Positions 44,648 through 56,765 of a DNA stretch of 64,000 nt are shown here, in pieces (within the stretch, counting starts at the first letter, position 1; each line of letters begins with the position of its first letter). Position numbers and translations under genes: made by a program. Below the pieces are notes generated by a model, which was not told the origin of the DNA, searched no databases, and saw only the letters and a list, made by a program, of their open reading frames with translations. The stretch spans positions 204,048,184-204,112,183 of the forward strand of contig OZ005660.1 in the NCBI GenBank assembly GCA_963930645.1, in the 5' to 3' direction. This stretch comes from Salticus scenicus (Eukaryota; Arthropoda; Arachnida; Araneae; Salticidae).

Positions 44648-45409
44648 CTAGTATGTTGTGGCCACCACAAGATTTTATTCTATATTTTCCTATACAAATT
44701 CACTCAGTAACAAAAAATAAATAAATAAATAATAATAATAATAATTACGATTTTTTTGCTAAGTTTTTTTTCGTTAAAACTAAAAAAAGTCGATAACTTT
44801 GTTTAAATTATCACAGATTTATAGTTCAACCATTCTTTTTAAAGGTATTGACGAGATCTTTCGAAAAATACCCATCTTGAAAATATTCCCCCCCCCCCCC
44901 GAGGGGGTTACCTCTCCCCCAGGGAGGAAGCGATGTCCCCACATGCAAGCGATGTCCCCACTTCCCCCACGGGGGAACCGATGCTCCCACATGCACAAAA
45001 TTTTTTTCCTAGTTAACTACTACTATTATCAATAATTCATATTAATTTACAATCACGAGTTTAAAATAACTCTCATTATGCACATTTATACGAAATTTTG
45101 TCGTATAGTGCCATGTTAAAAGTTTACAAAAAATGCGATCACAGCGCAACCTGTTTAGCGATTGACCCCCAAATCTAATCAGTACCAGTTTATGTCAGGG
45201 TGCAACTAAATTCCAAGTTTGGTTGAATTTTGTTCATTGGTTCGTGAGATACAGTGTCTACAAAAATCGTGATACACACAGACAGACATTTTCTAAAAAC
45301 TATCAATTCGTGTTCAGGACATCCCAAAATGTGTAAATCCATCAAAAAACGGAGGTCGAAAATTTTCACGAATCCAATACTTTCTCTATATTACATGTAG
45401 AAGAAAGTA
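44648..45409 (-). mobile_element. Hairpin-headed repeat type 1, full length
   Basis: This has all modules: CTAG terminus, TTGTGGCCACCACAA stem, GTTCAACCATTC block, C/G-rich palindromes (here partly duplicated, GCAAGCGATGTCCCCAC twice at about 44930-44960), the ACTACTACTATTATC block, GCGCAACCTG, CAGACAGACATTTTCTAAA and terminal hairpin 45378-45409. About 760 bp. It serves as the type copy. Confidence 0.85.
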
Positions 45410-45416
45410 AAAAAAA

Positions 45417-45470
45417 GTACAAAGTATCATATTTTAAGTAATCGTGCTTGCGAAAGGGAGAAAAAAAAAT
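45417..45470. repeat. Flanking direct repeat, right copy
   Basis: Partner of 44088-44145, immediately right of the full type 1 copy. Confidence 0.8.
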
Positions 45471-45529
45471 ATTGATTTTTTCTTTTATCTCTTCCTGTGT
45501 AAGTAATTTTAACTGAATAAATAAAATCG

Positions 45530-45951
45530 AGATGTACTACTTAAACAGTACTATTTTTAATCATAAATCGATTTTAAAGTACTATTCTAAATACCTTCGC
45601 TTTTTCAAACGAACGTTTAATTTATCATCGAAGATTCATCGTGTGTATATTGACATTTTCAATTTACTTGAAAAGGATATGAACGATTTAAATACAGTAT
45701 TTTCAGAAACATTAATTCCTACAATTATGTGTGATCAATAGTTGGAATTTTGAAAAGACATGTGAAATTGGTATTGAAATATAAGTTATTTAATTATTAA
45801 TAATTTAAATAATATTATTTTCCATTATAAATCGATTTTATAGTAAGATTTTAAATGCTTCATGCTTCATTTCTTTAAACACTGTTAAAAATTTCAACAA
45901 AAAACTATTGTTAATCATTTACCTTTAATCATGTAAAATTACAGAGAAAAA
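45530..45951. repeat. Satellite, left edge (about 1.7 units)
   Basis: Diverged units of the approximately 241-245 bp satellite (ACTATTTTTAATCATAAATC, AACGTTTAATTTATCATCGA) before the array is interrupted by type 1 repeats. The 69-codon frame here is satellite sequence, not a gene. Confidence 0.85.
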
Positions 45952-46737
45952 CTAGTATGATGTGGCCAGGCCACCACAAGCATTTCTTCTATATATAATT
46001 TTACAAAAATTCATGCAAAATAAATTATTTATTAAATTATTAAATTATTTTCCACTATAAATGCAGACGACTATTATCTGACAGGATTATATCAGTAAAT
46101 GCCGAAAGAAAGTCAATTTTTTGCCAATATATATATAAAAAAAAATTTTCTTTAAAAAATGAAAAAAATCAAATCGATAACTTTGTTTTAAATTATCACA
46201 GATCTATGGTTCAACCATTCGTTTTAAAGGTATCGACGAGATCTTTCGAAAGATATCCGTACTGAAAATTTACACGCACCCCCGGAAGGGGAGGATTTAT
46301 GCTTCCGCATGCACAAACTTCCTTTCCTAGTTTACTACTACTGTTATCAATAATTCATATTAATTTTAAGATCGCACATTAAAAATAACTCTCATTATGT
46401 ACATTTATACGAAATTTTGTCCTATACTGCCTTGTTAAAAATTTAGAAAGTATGGAATCACAGCGCCACCTGTTGAGCGAATGATCACCAAATCTAATCA
46501 GCACCAGTTTATGTCAGGGTCCAACTAAATACCAAGTTTGGTTAAATTTCGTTCATTGATTCGTGAGATACAGCGTACACAAAATTTGTGATACCCACAC
46601 ACAGACAGACAGACGTTTTCTAAAAACAGCCGAATCGTGTTCAGGACATCCCAAAACGTGTAAATCCATCGAAAAGTGGAGTTAGATAATTTTCACGAAT
46701 CCAATACTTTCTCTATATATACATGTGGAAGAAAGTA
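45952..46737 (-). mobile_element. Hairpin-headed repeat type 1b in the satellite
   Basis: CTAG terminus with GTGGCCAGGCCACCAC, a subtype-specific middle (TGCAGACGACTATTATCTGA, ATGCCGAAAGAAAGTCAA), then the shared modules and hairpin 46705-46737. The same subtype occurs at 55639 and 57857. Confidence 0.83.
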
Positions 46738-47006
46738 ATAAACGGAGACGTTAAAAAATCTACATGATTTCTTATGACTAATATTAATTTAATTAATTAT
46801 AGGCGAAAATATATTTGTGACTCAAAATGCTTTTTGTAAAGTAGAAACGTTCACTTTTTAATTTTTATTGAGAAATTAATTGATTAAAATGGATAAAAAA
46901 TACAGAATAAAGATTGAAAATCTCGATTATTTAGTTTTAACTAAATAATTATTGTAAATTTACAGATACACTGTTACAAATATTTCCGTTAATTTACAGA
47001 ATTTTT
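46738..47006. other. Spacer between two inverted type 1 repeats
   Basis: AT-rich, not obviously satellite. No gene. Confidence 0.5.
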
Positions 47007-47795
47007 GCTTTCTTCTATATGTAATATAGAGAAAGTATTGGAATCGTAAAAATTTTCGAACTATGGATTTACACGTTTGGGATGTCCTGAACACGATTTC
47101 ATAGTTTTCAGAAAATGTCTGTCTGTCTGTGTGCATCACGAATTTTGTGGACGCTGTATCTCACGAACCAATAAACGAAATTTAACCAAACTTGGTATTT
47201 AGTTGGACCCTGACATTAACTGGTGCTGATTAGATTTAGGGACCAATTGCTCAACAGGTGCGATGTAATCGTATTTTTTCTAAATTTTTAACATGACAGT
47301 ATAGGACAAAATTTCCTATAAATGTACATAATGAGAGTTATTTTTAACTTGTGATTGTAAAATTAATATGAATTATTGAAAATAGTAGTAGTAAACTAGG
47401 AAAAAAAATTTGTGCATGGGGGGACATCACTTACCCCCTGGGGGGGGGGAAGTAAATTTTCCAGATGGGTATCTTTCGAAAGGTCTCGTCAATACCTTTG
47501 AAACGAATGGTTGAACTATAGATCTGTGATAATTTAAAACAAAGTTATCGATTTTTTTTTACTTTTAACGAAAACAAAAATAGATTTTTTTTTTTTTTTT
47601 TTAAATATTCAGAATAAAATGGACTTCTTTTGGGATATTTAGTGTTATACTATTTCTCTAATATGGAAATCATCTGCATTATCATGGAAGATTTTTTTTC
47701 TTTTTTTTAATAATAATTTTAATAAATTATTTTTAGTGAGTGAATTTGTATAGGAAAATTTAGAAGAAAGTCATGTGGTGGCCACAACATTCTAG
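47007..47795 (+). mobile_element. Hairpin-headed repeat type 1, full length
   Basis: Plus orientation: hairpin 47007-47037, GTCTGTCTGTCTGTGTG, CTCACGAACCAATAAACGAA, GGGGGG palindrome near 47420-47452, GGTTGAAC block, GTATAGGAAAATTTAGAAGA, and end TGTGGTGGCCACAACATTCTAG before T at 47796. Between about 47605 and 47735 it carries a block (AGAATAAAATGGACTTCTTT) also found in the type 2 copy at 10615, a sign of module exchange. Confidence 0.85.
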
Positions 47796-50700
47796 TTTCT
47801 TACAGTGTATGAACATTTAATTGGTCATCAAAAATTTATCGTGCATAAGCTAACATTTTAAATTTGTTGTAATTGAGCTATGAACAATTTATACATGGTT
47901 GAACAATTTATACATGGTATTTTGAAAAATATTAATTCTAAATTCATTTAAAAGTAATAATTTAAAAGCTTTGTTTCTTAATACGAGCATTTAATTTATT
48001 ATCGAGAGAAACCTAACATTTTGAATTTACTTGAATAGGAATATAAACAATTTAAACATAGTATTTTGAAAAATATTATTTCTAACAATATGACCGGAAT
48101 TGTGAAAATACGTATAAAATTGATACTAAAATATAAGTATTTATCTATAATTAACTTAACTTTAATAGTACTATTTTTAATCATAAATCGATATATTAAA
48201 TGTTTCGCTACTTTATTATAAGAATATCTAATTTATCATCATATATTTATTGCGTTCAAGCTAAATATTTTGAACGAAATGTGAGGAGTTTAACTCAATA
48301 TTTTAAGAAGACTTTGATTCAAACCATATGATCAATAAATGGAATTAGAAAAAGACATAAAAGAGTATTCAAATGTAAGTATTTAACTATTAATAACTTA
48401 ACCTTAATAGTACTATTCTTAATCATGAATCGATATATTAATTGCTTCACTTCTTTATATTAACGTTTAATTTATCTTCATAGAATTATCGTTTAGAAGG
48501 TATAAATTTTTTGAACTAAATGCGAACGACTTAACTCAGTATATTTTCATAAAACATTATTTCTAACCACATGATCAATGGTTGAAATTAGGAAAAGACA
48601 TAAAACGTTAGTATTGAAATAAAGTATTTAATTATTCATGACTTAACCTTAATAATACTGTTCTTAATAATAATATATTAAAATATTAAAAACTCACTTC
48701 TTTGCATGGAACATTTAATTTATAGTCATAGATTTATCGCGCACAAGCTAAATTTTTTGAACGAAATGTGAACGATTAAACGAAGCATTTTCAAAAAACA
48801 TTAGTTTTAACCACATGAACAATGGTTGGAATTGGGAAAAGAAATAAAACATTAGTATTGAAGTATAAGTATTTAATTATTAATGACTTAACCTTAATAA
48901 TACTATTTTTAATCATAAATCGAAATATTAAGTACTTCGCTTCTTCACACGAAAATTTAGTTTATCGTCATAGATTTATCACGCACAAGCTAAATTTTTT
49001 AAACGAAATGTGAACGATTAAACGAAGCATTTTCAAAAAACATTAGTTTTAACCGCATGAACAATGGTTGGAATTGGGAAAAGAAATAAAACATTAGTAT
49101 TGAAGTATAAGTATTTAATTATTAATGACTTAACCTTAATAATACTATTTTTAATCATAAATCGAAATATTAAGTACTTCGCTTCTTCACACGAACGTTT
49201 AATTTATCGTCATAGATTTATCACGCACAAGCTAAATTTTTTAAACGAAATGTGAAAGATTAAACAATGTATTTTCACAAAACATTAATTCTAACCACGT
49301 GATAAATAGTTGGGATTGGGAAAAGACATAAAAACAATAGTTTTGAAATATAAGTGTTTAATTATATTAATGACCTAACCTTAACAGCACTATTTTTAAT
49401 CGTAAATCGATATATTAAGTACTTCGCTTCTTCACACGAACGTTTAATTTATCATTATAGATTTATCGCGCACAAGCTAAATTTTTTGAACGAAATGTGA
49501 ACGATTTAACGCAGTATTTTCACAAAACGTTAATTTTAACCATATCATCAATAGTTAGAATTGGGAAAAGACATAAAACATTAGTAATGAAAGATAATCC
49601 TTAATTATTAATGACCTAACCTTAATAGCACTATTTTTAATCGTAAATCTATATATTAAATGCTTCGTTTCTGCACACGAACATTTAATTTATCATCATA
49701 GATATATCTCGTACAAGCTTAAATTTTTGAACGAAATGTGAACGATTTAACGCAGTATTTTCACAAAACGTTAATTTTAACCATATCATCAATAGTTAGA
49801 ATTGGGAAAAGACATAAAACATTAGTAATGAAAGATAATCCTTAATTATTAATGACCTAACCTTAACAGCACTATTTTTAATCGTAAATCTATACATTAA
49901 ATGCTTCGTTTCTGCACACGAACATTTAATTTATCATCATAGATATATCTCGTACAAGCTTAAATTTTTGAACGAAATGTGAACGATTTAACGCAGTATT
50001 TTCACAAAACGTTAATTTTAACCATATCATCAATAGTTAGAATTGGGAAAAGACATAAAACATTAGTAATGAAAGATAATCCTTAATTATTAATGACCTA
50101 ACCTTAATAGCACTATTTTTAATCGTAAATCTATATATTAAATGCTTCGTTTCTGCACACGAACATTTAATTTATCATCATAGATATATCTCGTACAAGC
50201 TTAAATTTTTGAACGAAATGTGAACGATTTAACGCAGTATTTTCACAAAACGTTAATTTTAACCATATCATCAATAGTTAGAATTGGGAAACGACATAAA
50301 ACATTAGTATTGAAATATAAATACTTAATTATTAATGACCTAACCTTAATAGCACTATTTTTAATCATAAACTGATATATAAATGCTTCGCTTCTTCATA
50401 TGAACATTTAATTTAGCATCAGATTTATTGCGCACAAGCTAAATTTTTTTTTAGCGAAATATGAACGATTTGACGCAGTATTTTCACAAAACAGTAATTC
50501 TAACCACAGGATCAATAGTTGGCATTGGGAAAAGACATAAAACATTAGTATTGAAATATAAGTATTTAATTATTAATGATCAAACTTAAATAGCACTATT
50601 TTTAATCGTAAATCGATATATTAAATGCTTCGTTTCTTCATGCGAACATTTAATTTAGCATCATAGATTTATCACGCACAAGCTAAATTTTTTGAACGAA

Positions 50701-51817
50701 ATGTGAACGATTAAACGAATTTTTTTCACAAAACATTAATTCTGACCACATGATTAATAGTTTGATTTGGGAAAAGACATAAAACATTAGTACTGAAATA
50801 TAAGTATTTAATTATTAATGACGTAACCTTAATAACACTGTTTTTTAATCACAAATCTATATATTAAATGCTTCGCTTCTTTATATTAACATTTAATTTA
50901 TCATCGAAGAATTATCGCGCACAAGCTAATATTTGTAAATTTCTTGATCGAGATGCGAACTATTTAAACGCTGTATTTTGAAAAATAATAATTCAAACCA
51001 TATGAACAATAGCTAAATTGGGAAAAGACATATAATATTAGTATTGAAACACAGGTACTTTATTATTAATAACTAATTTTAATAATAATTTAACTTTTAA
51101 CAATAATTTAAATGCTTCGCTCTTTCACACAACCATTTAATTTATCATCGAGGAATTATCGCGTACAAGCTAACATTTGTAAATTTCTTGACAGAGATGT
51201 GAACAATTTAAACGCTGCATTTTGAAAAAAAATAATTCAAACCATATGAACAATAGCTAAATTGGGAAAAGACATATAATATTTGTATTGAAACACAGGT
51301 ACTTTTTATTAATAACCATTTTTAATAATAATTTAATTTTTAACAATAATTTAAATGCTTCGCTCTTTCACACAACCATTTAATTTATCATCGAAGAATT
51401 ATCGCGTACAAGCTAACATTTGTAAATTTCTTGACCGAGATGTGAACGATTTAAACGCTGTATTTTGAAAAATAATAATTCAAACCATATGAACAATAGC
51501 TGAACTGGGAAAAGACATATAATATTAGTATTGGAACACAGGTACTTTATTATTAATAACTATTTTTAATAATAATTTAATTTTTAACAATAATTTAAAT
51601 GCTTCGCTCTTTCACACAACCATTTAATTTATCATCGAAGAATTATCGCGTACAAGCTAACATTTGTAAAATTCTTGACAGAGATGTGAACGATTTAAAC
51701 GCTGTATTTTGAAAAACAATAATTCAAACCATATGAACAATAGCTAAATTGGGAAAAGACATATAATATTTGTATTGAAACACAGGTACTTTTTATTAAT
51801 AACCATTTTTAATAATA

Positions 51818-52030
51818 TTGGGTTGTTCGATAAATAATGTCGTTTTTTTTCATGTTTTTCAAAGTGAATTTATTTATATTAACAACAAACATTAATCACT
51901 GATATATTGACCATTTTGTTGGATGACGTTTTGCCATCTTTCGGTAAGTTGAAAAATTCCACGCTCGAAGAAGCCTTGGTTTTTAGAAGCAAAGGTTTTA
52001 AAAAACGACATTATTTATCGAACAACCCAA
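51818..52030 (-). mobile_element. Mariner internal-deletion copy in the satellite
   Basis: TIRs TTGGGTTGTTCGATAAATAA and inverse, flanked by TA at 51816-51817 and 52031-52032. The 213 bp element keeps only the 3' end of the transposase gene. The uninterrupted site is visible in adjacent satellite units. Confidence 0.92.
51892..51978 (-). pseudogene. C-terminal remnant of a mariner transposase
   Basis: On the minus strand the frame ends GFFERGIFQLTERWQNVIQQ then NGQYISD and a stop. The LPxRWxxVVxxxGxY-type ending is characteristic of mariner transposases. Everything upstream, including the DNA-binding and DDE/D domains, has been deleted. Confidence 0.82.
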
Positions 52031-53662
52031 TAATTTAATTTTTAACAATAATTTAAATGCTTCGCTCTTTCACACAACCATTTAATTTATCATCGAAGAA
52101 TTATCACGTACAAGCTAACATTTGTAAATTTCTTGACAGAGATGTGAACGATTTAAACGCTGTATTTTGAAAAAACAATAATTCAAACCATATGAACAAT
52201 AGCTGAATTGGGAAAAGACATATAATATTTGTATTGAAACACAGATACTTTTTATTAATAACCATTTTTAATAATAATTTAATTTTTAACAATAATTTAA
52301 ATGCTTCGCTCTTTCACACAACCATTTCGTTTATCATCGAAGAATTATCGCGTACAAGCTAACATTTGTAAATTTCTTGACAGAGATGTGAACGATTTAA
52401 ACGCTGTATTTTGAAAAAAAAATAATTCAAACCATATGAACAATAGCTGAATTGGGAAAAGACATATAATATTTGTATTGAAACACAGATACTTTTTATT
52501 AATAACCATTTTTAATAATAATTTAATTTTTAACAATAATTTAAATGCTTCGCTCTTTCACACAACCATTTAATTTATCATTGAAGAATTATCGCGCACA
52601 AGCTATGACATTTGTAAATTTATTGACTGAGATCTGAACGATTTAAACGCTGTATTTTGGAAAACAATAATTCAAACCATATGAACAAAAGCTAATTTGG
52701 AAAAAGACATATAATATTTGTATTGAAACTCAGGTACTTTTTATAAATAACCATTTTTAACAATAATTTAATTTTTAACAATAATTTAAATGCTTCGCTC
52801 TTTCACACAACCATTTAATTTATCATAGAAGATTTTTCGCGATAACTTAACATTTTGAACATGCTTGAACGTGATAATGTGAACTATTTAAACACAGTAT
52901 TTTGATAAATATTAATTCTAACAATAGATCAATAGTTCAAATTGTAAAAAAAAGCATATAACGTTAGTATTGCAATGTAATTAATTATTAATAACTTAAC
53001 CTACTTTTTTAAATCCTAAATCAATAGATTAATTACTTAGCATCTTTATACAAAAACTAAATTTATCCTCGAAGATTTATCACGTACATGCTAACATTTT
53101 AAATTTCTTCAACGCGTGCGAATAGTTTAAAGATGGTATTTTGCAAAATATTAGTTCTAACAATATAATGAATAGGAAAATGAAAAATATCATTGAAATA
53201 TATAACATATTGAAATGCAAGTATTTAATTATTAATAACTTAGCCTAAATAATTACTTAACCTGACTTAACCTAAATAATGTTATTTTTAATGAAAAATC
53301 TATATTTAATGCTTTGCTTCTTAAAACAATCATTTTATTTAACATCGAAAATGTATAAGTAGAGATTCTGAATATGTTTGAACGGCGTAATATAAACGAT
53401 TTAAACAGAGTATTTTTATAAATATTCATTCTAACAGTATTATTAATAATTCGAGGTGTGAAAAGACATATAAAATTAGTATCGACGTATAAATAATCTT
53501 ATTGATTTAGTAATAAAACAGCAGTGTTTTTTATTGATTATTATAATTAACGATTGATTTCTTTTTCTTTTAGGATTGTTCAGAAATATACGCATTTAAT
53601 TATTAATAACTTAACCTAAATAATGTTATTTTTAATGAAAAATCGATATATTTCATGCGTCA

Positions 53663-54188
53663 CACTGAGAAAAAAAATATGCCGGCTTCATCTAGAATGA
53701 ATAAATGGTCATTTTCTAAATCCCTAAACTAGAAATATAAATTTCCGAGCTATGCACATAAAGCACGCCCATAAACTGAATAGACGAAATGGTCGAGAAT
53801 TTCTCGCTTGATTTTTTAAAATTGGGTCATAAACCAAGATTATAGCTGCTGAAACCCGCCTCTTGTATTCACATTTATATATGGAGCTATTTTCAAATAG
53901 ATTTGTCCTCGATAGTATAGGCAAACGCTCAAGAATTCTAACAGAGGTCTCTAGAATTCGCTTTCGAAGGGGACTAGAAAATTTTTTATAAGGAATTTAT
54001 AAGGATGACATGGAACTATTTTTTATAGAGCCACAATTTAGATTCTAGATGTCAGTTATAGAATTTTTTCTCAGTGTATTGGCGTGCCTTATACTCGTAG
54101 CTCGGAAATCTATATTTCTAGTTTAGGGATTTAGAAAAGGACCACCTATTCATTCTAGATGAAAGCGGTATATTTTTTTTTCTCAGTG
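53663..54188. mobile_element. CACTGAG MITE, copy 3, composite
   Basis: The first part (53663-54076) is a full MITE like those at 3476 and 14186. It is followed at once by about 110 bp that is the inverse of its own left end (54079-54188), again ending CTCAGTG. CA flanks the whole at 53661-53662 and 54189-54190, and joining the flanks restores a satellite unit, so the composite inserted as one piece. Confidence 0.85.
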
Positions 54189-54450
54189 CACTTCTTAAAA
54201 TGATCATTTTATTTAACATCGAAAATGTGTCAGTGTAATCTGACATTTTTAATATGTTTGAAAACGGCATAATATGAACGATATTTGATAAATATAACAA
54301 TGTGATTAATAATTCGAGCTGTGAAAAGACATATAAAATTAGTACTGACGTATAAATAATCATATTGATTTAGTAATAAAGTAACATTGTTTTTGATTGA
54401 TTATTATAATTAATGATTGATTTTTTTTTCTTTTAGGATTGTTCAGAAAC
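54189..54450. repeat. Satellite, right edge
   Basis: Continues the unit broken by the MITE (ATCATTTTATTTAACATCGA) and repeats TTGATTATTATAATTAATGA and TTTAGGATTGTTCAGAAA, both seen at 53530-53590. Divergence is high. Confidence 0.78.
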
Positions 54451-54648
54451 TCTGCAGATTAATTTAATATTTTGATGAAGATATGAAGAAACTTTTACAG
54501 CAATATGGTTGATAAAAGGCTATTTGTCCTTTCAGACTGTTCTAAAAAATATATATATTTTAATTTTTAACAAACATAATTTCACTAAAGAAAGCTATTG
54601 TTTGTTATTATTATTACTACTATTATGGAACGGTTTTTAAACAATTTT
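54451..54648. other. AT-rich spacer
   Basis: No gene or repeat recognised apart from an ATT run. Confidence 0.5.
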
Positions 54649-54652
54649 TTAA

Positions 54653-54885
54653 CTCCTTGGGTACGGCTTTATTTGAGAAAATATTTGCATGTGAAACGGA
54701 TATAATTTTTGGTTGCTTGGAGTAGTATGTAAAAGCAGTACATTTTACGTAAGAATTTATTTATTTCTAAAATATTGGTGACATATGTAGTATTAAGATG
54801 TCTTCAAGTAATTAGAATTGCAAAACAAAAATAAAAAACAAAAAAATTGAATGACATGTCTCAGACGTCAAATGTACCCAAGGGG
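54653..54885. mobile_element. TTAA MITE, piggyBac-like, 233 bp
   Basis: TTAA at 54649-54652 and 54886-54889 brackets inverted ends CTCCTTGGGTACGGCTTTA and CCCCTTGGGTACATTTGAC. The interior is AT-rich and non-coding. Assignment to piggyBac-type rests on the TTAA target and the C-rich start of the ends. Confidence 0.68.
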
Positions 54886-54889
54886 TTAA

Positions 54890-55638
54890 CAGATTATGCA
54901 TATGCCTATTTACATATGGACGGCTCGTTGTAAAAATGGTGTAACTCCATATTTTTTAAATACATATTTTTTTGCATAATTGTATCCCATTTTGTCATAT
55001 CTTTCATTATAAAAGAGAAAACTCCAATAATTGCATGTAAATCCCATAAATGCTATAACATGTTTTTCTCAGAAAACTAAAACTTCTAAATATTCATTAT
55101 AAAAATGAAGTTTCTAAGTTACTTCAAATTATTTTCAATATAATTTTTCAATTCTCATAACTATGATTAGTATTAAACACAAAAATCGGTAACACTTACT
55201 AAATCTTGACTTTTTCCCTACGTATAAATTTGAAAAAAGCTCGTTATTTCAAAATCAATTTCCAAGGAGATAATCAATTTCCAATTCCCTTTTACCATGA
55301 ACGACCCACATAGGAGTTGGGTAAATCTTGACCTTAAAAGGTCAAATTTTTGTCTTTTTTTATTTTATATTTCATTATTTTCAGAAAAATATGTTGCGAT
55401 TTATTATCATTATTATTATTATTATTTTATTATGAACAAAAATATATATGCTATTTTGATTTGATTTGATTTAATTTGATTTTTTTTTTTTTTTTTTTTT
55501 TTTAAAGATTCTTCTTTATATATTGTCTTTTCCACTTAAAAATGGACAGAGAGATTTTCAAATTTGTTTCACAGTAACTTATTATGCATCAAATTAAGAG
55601 GTCAGATATCTTTGAAATGAGAAAATATCAGAGAAAAA
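54890..55638. other. AT-rich interval without recognised gene
   Basis: No gene. TTGATTTGATTTAATTTGAT runs into a T-run at 55460-55503. Confidence 0.5.
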
Positions 55639-56039
55639 CTAGTGTGATGTGGCCACCACAAGACTTTCTTCCGTATAATTTTACACAAAACTTATACAAT
55701 ACAAATTATTTAATAGTCTGCATTTATATGCAGACTATTTTTATCTGACAGGATTATATCACTAAATGCCGAAAGAAAGTCAAATTTTTGTCAATATCAA
55801 AAGAAATATGATTTTTTTTCTACCGTATTTTAGTGATGATAAGCCGAGGGCTATCTTAAAAAAAAAAAAAAAAAAAAAAACATCGACTTTTGAGGACTGC
55901 GATTTATCTACCAGTGCGGGCTGTGTAATAATAATGCCAAATTCCGTCGGCCGTATTTTTTGGTACAGCCGATCTCCCCCGAAAACTAAAGTTTTGTATT
56001 CGTAGTTTTTTTTTGGTAAATAAAGTAATTTTGTATAAA

Positions 56040-56071
<32 letters not shown>

Positions 56072-56595
56072 CGCATTTACATGCTGGTATATATATATTT
56101 TTACTTATGATTATACATAATTAATTATTTCTTATTTTGGTAATTTGCATACACGTCCGGAGTCCGGCATCTTGTTACCTTGTTTTCGATTTCTTTGTAT
56201 ACTACTTGCATACTAATCTTGTTTTAATTTTTTCTTTATACAGTACCTTTTAAAATAATTTATTACTATGTATATATATATATATAATTATTAATTATTT
56301 TTATGATTTTGTATATATGTCCGGAGTCCGCCATCTTGTTCTCCTGTTTCTCATATTTGCTGCATTACATCTATGCATATTGGTATAGTTTGAAATTTTT
56401 TCTTTATTACAGAATTATTTTTTTCTTTATAATTAATAATGTATTATTTTTATTAATTTGCGTAGATGCAAGGAGACTACCATCTTTTTTCCTTATTTAT
56501 CTGTTACATTATTGTAACAATGCTTGCATAAGCTGCGGCTTACCTTCCAGTGCGGCAATAAAGTTCGGTCTATCTAAAGTGCGGTCTATCTAAGC

Positions 56596-56651
<56 letters not shown>

Positions 56652-56733
56652 CAGCAACATTTTAATAAGCTGCGGCTTATATATACTAAATTACGGTAAG
56701 TTTTTCTTTTTTTTTTTTTTTTTTTTTTTCCCC

Positions 56734-56765
<32 letters not shown>

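Larger units (their letters stand above)
47806..53660. repeat. Satellite array, about 23 units of 235-247 bp
   Basis: Each unit has ATGCTTCGCTTCTT, AATTTATCATCG, ATCGCGCACAAGCTAA, GAACGATTTAA, CCATATGAACAATAG and GGGAAAAGACATA. Two subfamilies are visible: before about 50,900 (period 241) and after (period 243-245, with CTCTTTCACACAACCATTTA). Three units at about 49,560-50,285 are almost identical, while the outer units are diverged. Matching short frames on both strands (for example 48822/49064 and 52104/52345) are satellite shadows. Confidence 0.93.

Noticed and set aside
52104..52536. Two nearly identical 62-63 codon proteins as a duplicated gene pair
   Set aside because: They are the same frame in neighbouring satellite units. 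The pair at 48822 and 49064 has the same explanation.
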